Assembly (NCBI RefSeq): GCF_029581395.1
Contig: NZ_CP121113.1
Coordinates: 3,415,921-3,479,920, forward strand
DNA from: Roseinatronobacter sp. S2
GTDB taxonomy: Bacteria > Pseudomonadota > Alphaproteobacteria > Rhodobacterales > Rhodobacteraceae
Direction: 5' to 3'
Length of the DNA stretch: 64,000 nt
In this document: positions 25,497 to 34,689 of the stretch, piece after piece
Numbering within the stretch: position 1 is the first letter of the stretch
Layout: each line of letters opens with the position of its first letter
Translations under genes and position numbers: made by a program
The notes under the pieces: model-generated
Seen by the model: the letters and a program-made list of their open reading frames with translations, nothing else
Told to the model about the DNA's origin: nothing
Database searches by the model: none

Positions 25497-26929
25497 AACA
25501 GGTCGATTACCAATCCGTCATGGGCCGCCGCAATGAAACGATGCTTTCGGCGCTCGGGCTTGATTACGCGCCTTTCCTGCAACACCCGGTCACCTTTGAC
25601 TATGAGGCTCTGATGGCGCAGGTCACCTACAGCCTCGACACGGTGCGCGAGATTCAGGCGCGTGTCGGGGTGGGGAACACGCCCCTGATCGAACTGCGCC
25701 AGATCAACCGTCTGGTGCGCATGCTTGCACCAAAAGGCAAGGGCGCGCGCATCTTTATCAAGGACGAGGCCGCTAACCCGTCAGGCAGCTACAAGGCGCG
25801 CCGCGCGGCACTAAGCATGCATCACGCCAAAGAGGCAGGCTTCAAGGGCGCCGTCGCAGCGACCAGTGGAAATTATGGGGCGGCGGTTGCCAGTCAGGCG
25901 GCGATGCGGGGCCTTGATTGTATTGTCGTGCAGGAAGTATTCGACAGCCTGGGCATTGGTCAGCCCGAGATTCTGGAAAAGGGGCGCGCTTGCGAGATTT
26001 ATGGGGCAGAAGTGTTGCAGTTGTCCGTTGGACCCGAGCTGTTCTACCAGTTCCTGCGCGTTCTTGAGGAGACGGGCTATTTCAATGCCTCACTCTATAC
26101 TCCGTATGCCATCGCCGGGGTAGAGCCTTTGGGGGTTGAGATTGTCGAGCAGATGCAGGCCGCAACCGGTGCGGCCCCGGATGTGGTGATCTGCACTCAT
26201 GCGGGGGGCGGCAACCTGACCGGTACGGCGCGCGGGTTGCAAAAGGCCGGAGCATCACAGTGCAAGGTTGTCGCCGCAAGTGTCGATCTGTCGGGCCTGC
26301 ACATGGCCAGCGACACCGATTTTAACCGCAAGCATTTCACCACCGGCCACACCGGTTTCGGAATTCCATTCGCCAGCTGGCCTGACCGAACCGACGTGCC
26401 GCGCAATGCCGCGCGCGCGTTGCGCTATATGGATCGCTACCTGCTGGTGAAGCAGGGGGAGGTGTTCTACGTGACGGAAGCGCTGGCCCGCCTTGAAGGG
26501 TTGGAGCGTGGCCCGGCAGGCAATGTGGCGCTGGCCGCAGCGATTGCTCTAGCGCAGGAGATGGAGGAAGATCAGACGATCGTGGTTCAGGAAACTGAAT
26601 ACGCGGGCGCGGGCAAGCAGCCATCGGCCCAGCTTAGTTTTGCCCGCGAGCGCGGTATCCGGATCTGGCGCGGCGACCCCGAAGATGAGATCCCCGGCGC
26701 GGCAGTCGTGATTCCTGATCATCCCTCGCGGATCAAGCTGCGCGATGTCGACCTTAACCGCGTTCGCAAAAGCCTGATCCGCAAGGCTGCCGCGCTGATG
26801 CCCGATGGCAGAGCACCAGACAGGGACGACATCAACTTTCTGGCTGCCGAAACCCGCAGCAACCCGGCATTCGTTGATGACTGCCTGTTGATTGCCACTT
26901 CTGGAACAGGGTCTTTCGAATCAAGTTAG
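25493..26929 (+). CDS. ortB: 2-amino-4-oxopentanoate thiolase, beta subunit (OrtB)
   Basis: A 478-residue fold-type II PLP enzyme related to threonine synthase. The Schiff-base lysine is Lys101 in NPSGSYKARRA, the cofactor phosphate loop region is AATSGNYGAAVA, and a later glycine loop is THAGGGNLTGTARG. OrtB forms the catalytic subunit of the thiolase with OrtA. The start overlaps ortA (ATGA at 25493-25496). It is the last gene of the LysR-TRAP-ord-ortAB unit, with a hairpin 16 bases downstream. Confidence 0.93.
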   Translation: MKQVDYQSVMGRRNETMLSALGLDYAPFLQHPVTFDYEALMAQVTYSLDTVREIQARVGVGNTPLIELRQINRLVRMLAPKGKGARIFIKDEAANPSGSYKARRAALSMHHAKEAGFKGAVAATSGNYGAAVASQAAMRGLDCIVVQEVFDSLGIGQPEILEKGRACEIYGAEVLQLSVGPELFYQFLRVLEETGYFNASLYTPYAIAGVEPLGVEIVEQMQAATGAAPDVVICTHAGGGNLTGTARGLQKAGASQCKVVAASVDLSGLHMASDTDFNRKHFTTGHTGFGIPFASWPDRTDVPRNAARALRYMDRYLLVKQGEVFYVTEALARLEGLERGPAGNVALAAAIALAQEMEEDQTIVVQETEYAGAGKQPSAQLSFARERGIRIWRGDPEDEIPGAAVVIPDHPSRIKLRDVDLNRVRKSLIRKAAALMPDGRAPDRDDINFLAAETRSNPAFVDDCLLIATSGTGSFESS

Positions 26930-26944
26930 TTTCTTCACAAAAGT

Positions 26945-26973
26945 AACCCCGCCAAATTACGCTTCTGCGGGGT
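26945..26973. terminator. Bidirectional-looking hairpin between convergent operons
   Basis: ACCCCGC (about 26946-26952) pairs with GCGGGGT (26967-26973) across a 14-base loop. It lies between the ends of ortB (+) and the adenine deaminase gene (-). On the reverse strand a short T-rich stretch (TTACTTTTG) follows, so it could end the purine operon. On the forward strand no T tract follows. Confidence 0.5.
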
Positions 26974-27142
26974 GAGGTTCGCATCTCAGATCTATTGTGG
27001 GATAATGGCGTTGCCGTTTGCTCTGTTTGCCGAGGGGTTTCCCGCACCGGGATGATGCTTCTGGCCGTGGTCCGCGCTGAGGCTGCCACTATATTGGTTG
27101 GAGCTTGACGCAGTCCGGTCGCGGTTTTTCAGCCACGGCTAT

Positions 27143-28924
27143 TCACGAAATTCCATCTTGCAGAATGCAGCTTTTCAGAACGCGCCCTTCAAACACGTCC
27201 ACCAGCCCCAGATCACTTAATCGGGGTCCGGCGTTGCACACCAGTGACGCACCGAACAGCGCCTTGAACACCAGATAAGGGGGGTGCCAGTCCACCAGCG
27301 TATCAAGCGCGGCTTGCACAGTTGCGAACCCCTGCGCAACCTCGGGCAGGGGGCGGTCACTGACCAGCCCACAGATTGGCAGTGGCAGGCAGGCAACCAC
27401 CTGCCCCATGCTGGCCACAGCCAGACCGCCGCCCGCATCGCGCACCGCAGTTGCGGCCACGGCCATATCCTGCGCGTTTTGCCCGAACACTGTCAGATTA
27501 TGGCTGTCATGTGAAACTGTGGTTGCAAACGCACCGCGCCACGTTCCCCAGTTTTCCAGAAACGCCACCCGCATAGGGGTTGCAGCCCCGTGCCGGTTGA
27601 TAATGCCCATACGGATCATGTCCGCTGGCAGCACCAGCCGGTCCTGCGCAACATCAACAATCCGCGTGCCCCATTCAGGAAAACGCGGTTTGGACAAGGT
27701 TGCAATGCGTGCTTTCGGCCCTTTGGCGGGAATTTCAAAATCTGCGGCAGTGATGGGGCCTATGCGCATACTGTCGTGCAAGGCGGGCGCTTGCACAGGG
27801 TGCGCAACGGTCAGAATACCGTCTTTCGCCACCACATGCCCATTTGCAACAACCTGACTTGCCTGCACCGCATGCACATCCGACAGCACCACCAGATCGG
27901 CACGCCGGCCGGGTGCAACAAGCCCCAGATCCCTGCGCCCTATGCGGGTGGCCGCGTTCAGTGTCGCCGCCCTGTAGGCCCAAAGCGGCGGCAGGCCACA
28001 GGCAATCATGCGCCGGATCACATGATCCAGCCCGCCCTTTTGTGTCAGTGCATCAGGGAACACATCATCCGTGCACAGAGTGACCGTTTGCGGCAGTTCG
28101 CCAAGCTCCAGCAAAGCCCGCGCGAATTCCGGCAGCAAATGATCATGCGAGCCGCGCAATTCGATGGTGAAGCCTGCTTCCAGCCTGGCTAGAAGATCGG
28201 CGGCGCTGGTCAGTTCATGGTCGGTTTCAACGCCGCTGGCTGCGAATGCCTGCAATTGCGGCCCTGCCAGACCACGGGCATGGCCGCAGACCCGCTTGCC
28301 ACTGGCAAGGCCCGCGCCCACAATGCCCGATACACGGGCATCGCCCTGCAACAAGGCGTGCATGGTCATCAGCTCCGCCGCACCATGAATATCGCCGCGC
28401 GCAAGCCATTTTGCAACTGTCGCAGGGGTAAAATCCCCACCGCTGCATTCATACCCCGGTGCCGAGGGCACGCAGGTCGGCACCAGCGGCAACAGACGCA
28501 GTGCCATCCCTGTGACGGACCGACAGGCATAGTCCAGACCGGATTCGCCCATGACATTGGCAAATTCATGCGGGTCCCAAAGCGCAGTCGTCACCCCGCG
28601 CGGAACCACCGCCGCCGCATATTCCGAAGGCGTCACCATCGAACTTTCCACATGCATATGTGTGTCAATAAAACCGGGAACGATGATCTGCCCCGTCGCA
28701 TCCAGCCGGACCTTGGCACAACAGGCGGGGTCAGGGGCATGGACACTGGCAATCAAGGGGCCAACAATGCCCACATCCGCGCGCCTTTGGCGGCCTGTCA
28801 CCATGTCCAACACCATGCCCCCTTCGATCAGCAAATCAAACGGGGCCTGTCCCTGCGCGGCACGCACGGCCCTTGCGCGCAACTCCGGGGCGTTCAGGTC
28901 CATATCTGGGGTTGAGGGGGTCAT
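27143..28924 (-). CDS. ade: Adenine deaminase
   Basis: A 593-residue amidohydrolase of the Ade type, at the usual length. The metal-binding start is IVPGFIDTHMHVESSMVTPS, followed by TTALWDPHEFANVMGESGLD, CGHARGLAG, ETDHEL and LCTDDVFPDAL, and the C-terminal Ade domain with TTVSHDSHNLTVFGQNAQDM. It converts adenine to hypoxanthine and ammonia. The start overlaps the nucleoside hydrolase stop (ATGA at 28921-28924). It is the last gene of the purine uptake operon: adenosine split by the hydrolase would give adenine for this enzyme. Confidence 0.95.
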   Translation of the reverse strand: MTPSTPDMDLNAPELRARAVRAAQGQAPFDLLIEGGMVLDMVTGRQRRADVGIVGPLIASVHAPDPACCAKVRLDATGQIIVPGFIDTHMHVESSMVTPSEYAAAVVPRGVTTALWDPHEFANVMGESGLDYACRSVTGMALRLLPLVPTCVPSAPGYECSGGDFTPATVAKWLARGDIHGAAELMTMHALLQGDARVSGIVGAGLASGKRVCGHARGLAGPQLQAFAASGVETDHELTSAADLLARLEAGFTIELRGSHDHLLPEFARALLELGELPQTVTLCTDDVFPDALTQKGGLDHVIRRMIACGLPPLWAYRAATLNAATRIGRRDLGLVAPGRRADLVVLSDVHAVQASQVVANGHVVAKDGILTVAHPVQAPALHDSMRIGPITAADFEIPAKGPKARIATLSKPRFPEWGTRIVDVAQDRLVLPADMIRMGIINRHGAATPMRVAFLENWGTWRGAFATTVSHDSHNLTVFGQNAQDMAVAATAVRDAGGGLAVASMGQVVACLPLPICGLVSDRPLPEVAQGFATVQAALDTLVDWHPPYLVFKALFGASLVCNAGPRLSDLGLVDVFEGRVLKSCILQDGIS

Positions 28925-29817
28925 GCGGGGTCTTTCCGTTCAAGCGCACCAAGGCAAAGCTGCGCAATATCATCCGAATATGTTGTTATGGCCAGTTGAA
29001 CCGGCCCTGCGGGGTCGGGTGTGAACGCAGTTGCACCATAGCTGGCATCTGGCGTGGTGGACACGTCCATGCGCGTGCGCGCAAACCCGAACAGGCTGGG
29101 ATGCAGCATCGCAAGTGCCGCAACCGGGTCATAGATGGCCATGTGTCCACGTCCGCGCGACAACCCAATATCCAGATAGCCCCCCAGAAGATCATGTGTC
29201 AGCGGGTCGGTATCTGGCATATCCTGTGGCCCGAAGGTCACCGTGCGGCACAGCATCAGGTCAATCACCTCCAGTGGCAGTCCCGCGCCCAGAACACAGG
29301 CAAGGGCCTCGGGGTCGGCAAGGGCGTTGAATTCTGCTGCGGGGGAATGGTTGCCCGGCCCGTTGCTGCCACCCATCCAGACCAGACGGGTAATCCGCGC
29401 GGCAGCGTCAGGATGGCGCTGAACCAGATGGGCCAGATTGGTCAGCGGTCCCAGCGCCAATACCTGTCGCGGGGGCTGGGTGTCATGCAACCAAGCGGCC
29501 AGTGCATCAACGGCGCTTAGGGGTGACAGCGGCACATCCCCCACAGGCAGGCGGCGGCCACGGGTTTGCATGCCATCTGCGCCCAGAATACGCGCCGCTG
29601 TTTCCTGCGGACGCAAAAGCGGGCGATCCGCCCCGCGATATAAAGGCGCATCCAGCCCGTAGGCATGCACTGCGCCTTGTGCGTTGGACACCACCTGCGG
29701 CAGTTCCGCATTGCCTGCCACAAGGGATATGCCCGCAAGGCTTGCACCCGCGCGTTGCAGAAACAGCAAGGCCCAAAGATCATCAAACCCAAGGTCCGTA
29801 TCAACCCAGATGGTCAT
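28921..29817 (-). CDS. Inosine-uridine-type nucleoside hydrolase
   Basis: A 298-residue nucleoside N-ribohydrolase. The calcium-binding cluster is DTDLGFDDLWAL at the N-terminus (usually DTDPGxDD), with VLALGPLTNLAHLVQRHPDA and RLVWMGGSNGPGNHSPAAEF, then the late YDPVAALAMLHP. It splits ribonucleosides into base and ribose. The start at 29817 overlaps the ATPase stop (ATGA). Together with the adjacent adenine deaminase and transporter it forms a nucleoside salvage route. Purine preference is inferred from the adenine deaminase. Confidence 0.92.
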   Translation of the reverse strand: MTIWVDTDLGFDDLWALLFLQRAGASLAGISLVAGNAELPQVVSNAQGAVHAYGLDAPLYRGADRPLLRPQETAARILGADGMQTRGRRLPVGDVPLSPLSAVDALAAWLHDTQPPRQVLALGPLTNLAHLVQRHPDAAARITRLVWMGGSNGPGNHSPAAEFNALADPEALACVLGAGLPLEVIDLMLCRTVTFGPQDMPDTDPLTHDLLGGYLDIGLSRGRGHMAIYDPVAALAMLHPSLFGFARTRMDVSTTPDASYGATAFTPDPAGPVQLAITTYSDDIAQLCLGALERKDPA

Positions 29818-30827
29818 TGCTGAAGCCCGCACGCTGTGTGCTTGGGCAAATCAAACTGCACCATGTCACCCAATGGCACTTCGGGCAGGTCGATCGCGGC
29901 ATCAGCCTTGATCTGGCCCAACGCGCAATCAATGACATATTCCCGGTGTCCGCCTGCAAAGCTGGATGCCCGAACCCGCCCGGAATGCGGCCCCTTGCCA
30001 ACCTGCACGCCGTCCGGGCGCCATGCCAGCAGTGGGCTGTCAGACCGGAACCCGGCGCGCACGCGCCCCGCGTCAGACACCAGAGTGTCGCCTTCAACCC
30101 GAAAGATATTCTCAAAGCCCATGAAATCGGCAGCGAAGGCCGTTCTGGGGCGGGCATAAAGTTCTGCGGGCGTGCCAAGCTGTTCGATCTTGCCGTCCTT
30201 CATCAACACAATCCGGTCGGCCAGGGCCAGCGCTTCGGCCTGATCATGTGTAACAAAAACCATCGTCACGCCGGTTTCCTTTTGCACACGCTGCAATTCG
30301 GTGCGCATTTCCAGCCGCAGGCGTGCATCAAGGTTGGACAGTGGTTCATCCAGCAACAATACTTTTGGCTGCATGACAAGGGACCGCGCCAACGCAAGGC
30401 GCTGCTGCTGCCCGCCTGACATTTCAGCGGGTTTGCGCCCCTCGAATGCGGCCAGCCCCACCGTCGCAAGCCCCGCACGGGTGCGGCTGTCAATCTGCGC
30501 CTGTGGCAGCTTTTGCAACCGCAGCCCGAAGGCCACGTTTTCAAACGCGTTCAAGTGCGGGAACAGTGCATAGGACTGAAACACCAACCCGATACCGCGT
30601 TTGTTGGCGGGCACGCGGGTTACATCACGCCCGTCAATGCTGATGCGTCCGCTATCGGGCACCAGCAGGCCCGCGATGGCGCGCATTGTTGTGGTCTTGC
30701 CGCAACCGGACGGCCCCAACAGCGCGATCAGCTCGCCCTTGCGGATGGACAGGTTCAGCGATGGCACTGCAACGCTTTTCCCGTAGGCCAGCGTCAGATC
30801 GGAAAGTTGCACGAAAGTGTCAGACAT
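29814..30827 (-). CDS. ABC transporter ATP-binding protein (PotA/FbpC-like)
   Basis: A 337-residue ATPase. Walker A GPSGCGKT lies at residues 38-45, followed by the Q loop FQSYALFPHLNAFENV, signature MSGGQQQRLALARSL and Walker B VLLLDEPLSNLDARL. A short TOBE-type C-terminal domain follows, with LLAWRPDGVQVG. The start at 30827 overlaps the permease stop at 30820. It drives the PotBC-like permeases encoded upstream in the purine operon. Confidence 0.93.
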   Translation of the reverse strand: MSDTFVQLSDLTLAYGKSVAVPSLNLSIRKGELIALLGPSGCGKTTTMRAIAGLLVPDSGRISIDGRDVTRVPANKRGIGLVFQSYALFPHLNAFENVAFGLRLQKLPQAQIDSRTRAGLATVGLAAFEGRKPAEMSGGQQQRLALARSLVMQPKVLLLDEPLSNLDARLRLEMRTELQRVQKETGVTMVFVTHDQAEALALADRIVLMKDGKIEQLGTPAELYARPRTAFAADFMGFENIFRVEGDTLVSDAGRVRAGFRSDSPLLAWRPDGVQVGKGPHSGRVRASSFAGGHREYVIDCALGQIKADAAIDLPEVPLGDMVQFDLPKHTACGLQQ

Positions 30828-31596
30828 AACGAGAGAACCCCAGCAAGCGTTCAGCAATGAAAACAATGGCAAGCGACATGAATGCCAGCAGCGCAGACAA
30901 TGCCGCCACCGACGGATCAAAGGTGATTTCCATATAGGCAAGCATATCTATCGGCAGTGTGCGCACCCCCGGCCCGGACAGAAACAGCGACACCGGCACC
31001 TGATTGAATGATGTCACAAACCCCAGAATGAACGCCGCCAGAACACCCCCGCGAATATTGGGCAAAACCACCTTGGCAAATGCCTGAAACCGCGTGGCGC
31101 CCAGCAAAACCGCCGCTTCTTCCATATCGGCGCGCAGGTTATGCATGGACGATGAAACAACCCGCACGGCATAGGGCAGAACCAGCGCTGTATGCGCCAT
31201 GAACAACGCGGCAGTGATGGTCACGTTCAAGGGAAGAACCATGTAGCGCAACAACGCCAGCCCAACGATGATACCGGGCACGATGATCGGCGCGGCCACA
31301 ATGGTGCGCACGGTTTCGGCCCCCGGCAGGTCATACCGGTTCAGCGCATAGGCCGCCGGAATTCCCAGAACCAGCGCGGCCAATGTCCCGAAAACCGCAA
31401 GCCCCATGGACAGTGCAAAACTGGCGCGGAAGCTCTCGATCGTAAACACCTTCAGATACCATTTCAGCGACAGCCCCTCTGGCGGGAAAGCAAGGTTCTG
31501 CCCCGCCGAAGCCCCCGCCAGAATGATGATGATGAACGGCCCGATCAGGAAAGTCAGCGTCAGGCCCAGAATGGTCCAGTTGGCAAAATGGCGCAT
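30820..31596 (-). CDS. ABC transporter permease (PotC-like)
   Basis: A 258-residue inner-membrane permease with about six helices. It starts MRHFANWTILGLTLTFLIGP and has the EAA-type loop LRADMEEAAVLLGATRFQAF followed by VVLPNIRGGVLAAFILGFVT. The start at 31596 sits 5 bases after the preceding permease stop, and its own stop overlaps the ATPase start. It is a polyamine/ferric/opine-type permease, and the context makes it a nucleoside or base importer. Confidence 0.92.
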   Translation of the reverse strand: MRHFANWTILGLTLTFLIGPFIIIILAGASAGQNLAFPPEGLSLKWYLKVFTIESFRASFALSMGLAVFGTLAALVLGIPAAYALNRYDLPGAETVRTIVAAPIIVPGIIVGLALLRYMVLPLNVTITAALFMAHTALVLPYAVRVVSSSMHNLRADMEEAAVLLGATRFQAFAKVVLPNIRGGVLAAFILGFVTSFNQVPVSLFLSGPGVRTLPIDMLAYMEITFDPSVAALSALLAFMSLAIVFIAERLLGFSRYV

Positions 31597-31600
31597 CTGT

Positions 31601-32425
31601 TCAACGTCCCCGCACGGTGGCAATGCGCTTCAGCAGCAGGTTGGCCGCGAAGGACATTACAATCAGGATCATGGCAATCACACTGGCTGACACGAAATCA
31701 TTGGCCACATTCACGCGCTGATACAGCAATGTTTCCAGCATCAGCACCTTGGACCCGCCCAGAATGGCCGGTGTGATATAGGCCGTCAGCGCACCAGTGA
31801 AGACAAGGGTTCCCCCGATCACCAGCCCTTCTTTGGTCAAAGGCAGGATCACCTTGAAAAACACCGCAAACCAGTTCGCCCCCAGAACACGCGCGGCCGG
31901 GATGACATCGCGCGGAATATTCTCCATTGCGGAAACAAGGCTGATGATCATCAGCGGCAGGAAAAGCTGCAACAAGCCGATAAACACCGCCGTTTCCGTA
32001 AACAGCAACCGCAGCGGTGTTTGCGACAGGCCCAGCCCCATAATGGTTTCGTTCACAATGCCGGTGCGGCCCAGAATGACAATCCAGGCGTAAGTTCGCG
32101 CAACCGGTGAAATCATCAGCGGCAAAATAACCAGTCCAAACACCCTGCCGCGTGATTTCGGGTCAAGATTGACAATGCAAAACGCAGCCGCATACCCGAT
32201 CACTGCTGCCGTGCCTGCCACCAGAACACCCAGTTTCAACGTGCGCAAAAATACGGTGCGGTGCAGCGGCACCGAAAAGAAGTCGATATACCCCTGCACC
32301 GACCAGCCGCCATCCGCACGAAAAGCTTCCGACAATAAAATGGCCACTGGCACCAAGAAAAGCAGGGTTGCGAAAATGACAGCGGGCAACGCAAGCGCAA
32401 GCCCCTCTCGCGGGTTACGAAACAT
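31601..32425 (-). CDS. ABC transporter permease (PotB-like)
   Basis: A 274-residue permease beginning MFRNPREGLALALPAVIFAT, with hydrophobic helices and the EAA loop region NIPRDVIPAARVLGANWFAV followed by FFKVILPLTKEGLVIGGTLV. It forms the translocation channel with the PotC-like subunit. The gap to the upstream binding-protein gene is 80 bases, the only sizeable gap in the operon. Confidence 0.92.
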   Translation of the reverse strand: MFRNPREGLALALPAVIFATLLFLVPVAILLSEAFRADGGWSVQGYIDFFSVPLHRTVFLRTLKLGVLVAGTAAVIGYAAAFCIVNLDPKSRGRVFGLVILPLMISPVARTYAWIVILGRTGIVNETIMGLGLSQTPLRLLFTETAVFIGLLQLFLPLMIISLVSAMENIPRDVIPAARVLGANWFAVFFKVILPLTKEGLVIGGTLVFTGALTAYITPAILGGSKVLMLETLLYQRVNVANDFVSASVIAMILIVMSFAANLLLKRIATVRGR

Positions 32426-32505
32426 GATAAAATCCTGTTTGAGGGATCAGGTCAGGCCCGGTGGCGTGCGAACGGGGGCGGACACCGCCGCCCCCGCCCG
32501 TGCGT

Positions 32506-33519
32506 TTAGCGGATAACTTCGTTATTCCACTGGTTCACCCAATCTTCGCGCTGGTCCAGAATTTCGGCAGCGCTCAGAATGTTCAGTGCATCAATCACCT
32601 CGGCACCATAGGTCAGGTTTTCGGCGGCCTCGTCACTTAGCACAACCTCGCGGTTGGCGGGGCTGTCCACCAGCATTTCGCCGATCTTGGTCTGAACCTC
32701 GACGGACAGCCAGTAATCCATGAACTGATACGCCAGATCTTCATTCCCGTTGCCTGCTGTCATGACCATCACATTCATGCCACCGGCCTGCCCTTCGGCG
32801 GGGTCCGCCCATGAAAATGGCAGTGCGGAATTCTTGAAGCTGCCCCATGCGAAGCGCCCGACAGGGGCGGCAATCACCTCTTGCTGGTTCATAAGCTGCA
32901 CCAGTTCCGATGACCGCGAATAGAAGGTGACAATATCATCAGACCGCGCGCCGATTGCGGACAGCACAGGCGCATAGTCATCTTCATGCCCAAGTGCCTT
33001 GCCCAGCATCATCAGCGTCAGCGGTCCTTGGGTTGTTGTAATATTGGGCAAGGTGACCTGCCCGGCCAGCGCATCACCCAACAAATCAGCCCAGGAATTG
33101 ATTTCAACCAGATCGGAGCGATACACAATCGATGTGGCGTAATAGGTATACCCCACGGCCATGTTTTCGCCGATCGGGTCTTTTGCAGATTCGTAAAGCT
33201 GATCGAAATTGCTCAGGCGCGTTGTGTCCAGCGGTGCAATCAGGCCTTTGCGCGCAAGGCTCAGGGCGTCTTGTGTTGAAATGACAGCCATATCAATGAC
33301 GGGGTTTGCGGCGTTCGCCTCGATCTTGGCCATGCGTTCCACGCTGTTGCCTGTCTCGACAACCAGACGGCAGCCGCACATTTCCTCAAATGGGGCATAA
33401 AGCGCTTCGCGGTATTCATCCTGTGCGAAGGAATAGACCGAAATTGTCAGCGTCTGGTTTGCCGCCGCGGCACTGGCACTGGCGCAGCCAAGTATAATTG
33501 CAGGGATCAGTTGTTTCAT
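32506..33519 (-). CDS. ABC transporter solute-binding protein (PotD-like, family 1)
   Basis: A 337-residue exported protein with signal peptide MKQLIPAIILGCASASAAAA. The mature part shows LTISVYSFAQDEYREALYAP, the lobe hinge YTYYATSIVYRSDLVEINSW, and late TAGNGNEDLAYQFMDYWLS. Two Cys in EEMCGCRL may form a disulfide or be structural. It is translated from an ATG that overlaps the LacI stop (33516-33519). It would bind the nucleoside or base carried by this system. Confidence 0.88.
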   Translation of the reverse strand: MKQLIPAIILGCASASAAAANQTLTISVYSFAQDEYREALYAPFEEMCGCRLVVETGNSVERMAKIEANAANPVIDMAVISTQDALSLARKGLIAPLDTTRLSNFDQLYESAKDPIGENMAVGYTYYATSIVYRSDLVEINSWADLLGDALAGQVTLPNITTTQGPLTLMMLGKALGHEDDYAPVLSAIGARSDDIVTFYSRSSELVQLMNQQEVIAAPVGRFAWGSFKNSALPFSWADPAEGQAGGMNVMVMTAGNGNEDLAYQFMDYWLSVEVQTKIGEMLVDSPANREVVLSDEAAENLTYGAEVIDALNILSAAEILDQREDWVNQWNNEVIR

Positions 33520-34511
33520 GTCCGGAACTCCGTGTTGGGTTGGGGGGTGGTGGTTGGTGTCGGTGCGCGCGTGGTGGACGCCCGCAGCACCAACTGCATC
33601 GGCACCGCCACGCCTTGGGTCTGGTCGGGCTTTTGCGCGATTCTATCGGTCAGGATGCGCAGGGCATAGGTCGCGATGGTGTCCATGTCCTGCGCAACAG
33701 TGGTCAGGGCGGGATGCATGGCCAATGCCAGCGGCAGGTCGTCGAACCCCGTCAGACTGATGTCGGCGGGCACGCGGACCCCGGCTTGCGACAGGCGCGA
33801 ATGTGCACCAAGCGCCAGCAGATCAGACGTTGCCATCACCGCGCTGACACCTTCCGCCGCAAGCGCGCACAATCTGGCCAGTCCGTCGTCGCCCCAGATA
33901 GTGTGGCAGGTAACATCAGGCCCCAGACCCGCAATCATGCCCTTGATGCGGTCTTGCTGAACCTCGGACACCGGGTCGCCCCCCAGCAGGGCCACATGTG
34001 TGTGACCAAGTTCTGAAATATGGCGCCCCAGCAAGGTGCCGCCCCCCACATGGTCGCCCGCCACAGCCGAGCGCGGGTCAGACGCCGTGTTTATGATGAC
34101 ATTGGGCAGACCGGCAGGAACTTCGGGCGATGTGCCTTTTTGCGGGACGATCAACACGCCATCCACACCCCGATCCGCAAGCCAGTGAATGGCTTCTCGC
34201 TGGCGGTCGGCATTGCCGCGCGAATCCCCGATAAGGATGCCCAGCCCGCGCTGTTCGGCCGCAATCGAAAGGCTTTGGGCAATGCGTGGAAACAAGGGGT
34301 TTGTCAGGTCCGGCATGACCAGCCCAAGCACACCGCTTTGTCCGGTTTTCAACGCCCGCGCGAATACACTTGGCTTGTAGCCTATGGCCTGCGCATAGGC
34401 CTTGATGCGCGCACTCATATCTTCGGATACACGCCCCTTGCCCGTCAGCACGTTTGAAACGGTGGCGACCGAAACACCCATTTCCTTTGCAATCTGTTTC
34501 AGACTCGCCAT
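33516..34511 (-). CDS. LacI-family repressor, first gene of the purine operon
   Basis: A 331-residue LacI protein. The HTH is LKQIAKEMGVSVATVSNVLT, the hinge helix lies near YKPSVFARALK, and the effector domain begins GVLGLVMPDLTNPLFPRIAQ. It is co-transcribed with, and overlaps by 4 bases, the binding-protein gene, so the repressor controls its own operon directly. GAGAAACAG precedes the start. The effector is probably the imported nucleoside or its base. Confidence 0.92.
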   Translation of the reverse strand: MASLKQIAKEMGVSVATVSNVLTGKGRVSEDMSARIKAYAQAIGYKPSVFARALKTGQSGVLGLVMPDLTNPLFPRIAQSLSIAAEQRGLGILIGDSRGNADRQREAIHWLADRGVDGVLIVPQKGTSPEVPAGLPNVIINTASDPRSAVAGDHVGGGTLLGRHISELGHTHVALLGGDPVSEVQQDRIKGMIAGLGPDVTCHTIWGDDGLARLCALAAEGVSAVMATSDLLALGAHSRLSQAGVRVPADISLTGFDDLPLALAMHPALTTVAQDMDTIATYALRILTDRIAQKPDQTQGVAVPMQLVLRASTTRAPTPTTTPQPNTEFRT

Positions 34512-34532
34512 CTGTTTCTCCTTTGGTGTAAC

Positions 34533-34593
34533 GATTAATCTATCAGATTTTGACAGGTCAACGCCTAATTAAAGGTTTAATCAAAATTAACCT
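34533..34593. promoter_or_regulatory. Candidate operators of the purine-operon LacI repressor
   Basis: GATTAATC, a perfect 8-base palindrome, lies at 34533-34540, 22 bases before the LacI start. A 21-base imperfect palindrome occupies 34573-34593, with arms AGGTTTAAT and ATTAACCT. The region is AT-rich compared with its surroundings, as expected of a promoter. No gene lies in 34512-34805 apart from these and the terminator below. Confidence 0.55.
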
Positions 34594-34658
34594 GGACGAA
34601 GAAAGATGATGCATAAAAATGCAGCGACGCTGTATCGGACAAGGGCGTTTCAAAAATG

Positions 34659-34689
34659 ATCCCGGAAAAATTCACGATTTTTCCGGGAT
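34659..34689 (-). terminator. Rho-independent terminator of the amidotransferase operon
   Basis: ATCCCGGAAAAAT at 34659-34671 pairs perfectly over 13 bases with ATTTTTCCGGGAT at 34677-34689, with a 5-base loop. Read leftward, the stem is followed by CATTTTTGAA, a T tract. It lies 117 bases beyond the stop of the glutamine amidotransferase gene at 34806. It separates that operon from the purine operon promoter. Confidence 0.85.

Noticed and set aside
26998..27107. Stretch translating to VCRGVSRTGMMLLAVVRAEA, reminiscent of a protein phosphatase P-loop
   Set aside because: The Cys-to-Arg spacing is one residue short of CX5R, no start or upstream domain exists, and the similarity covers only about 20 residues.
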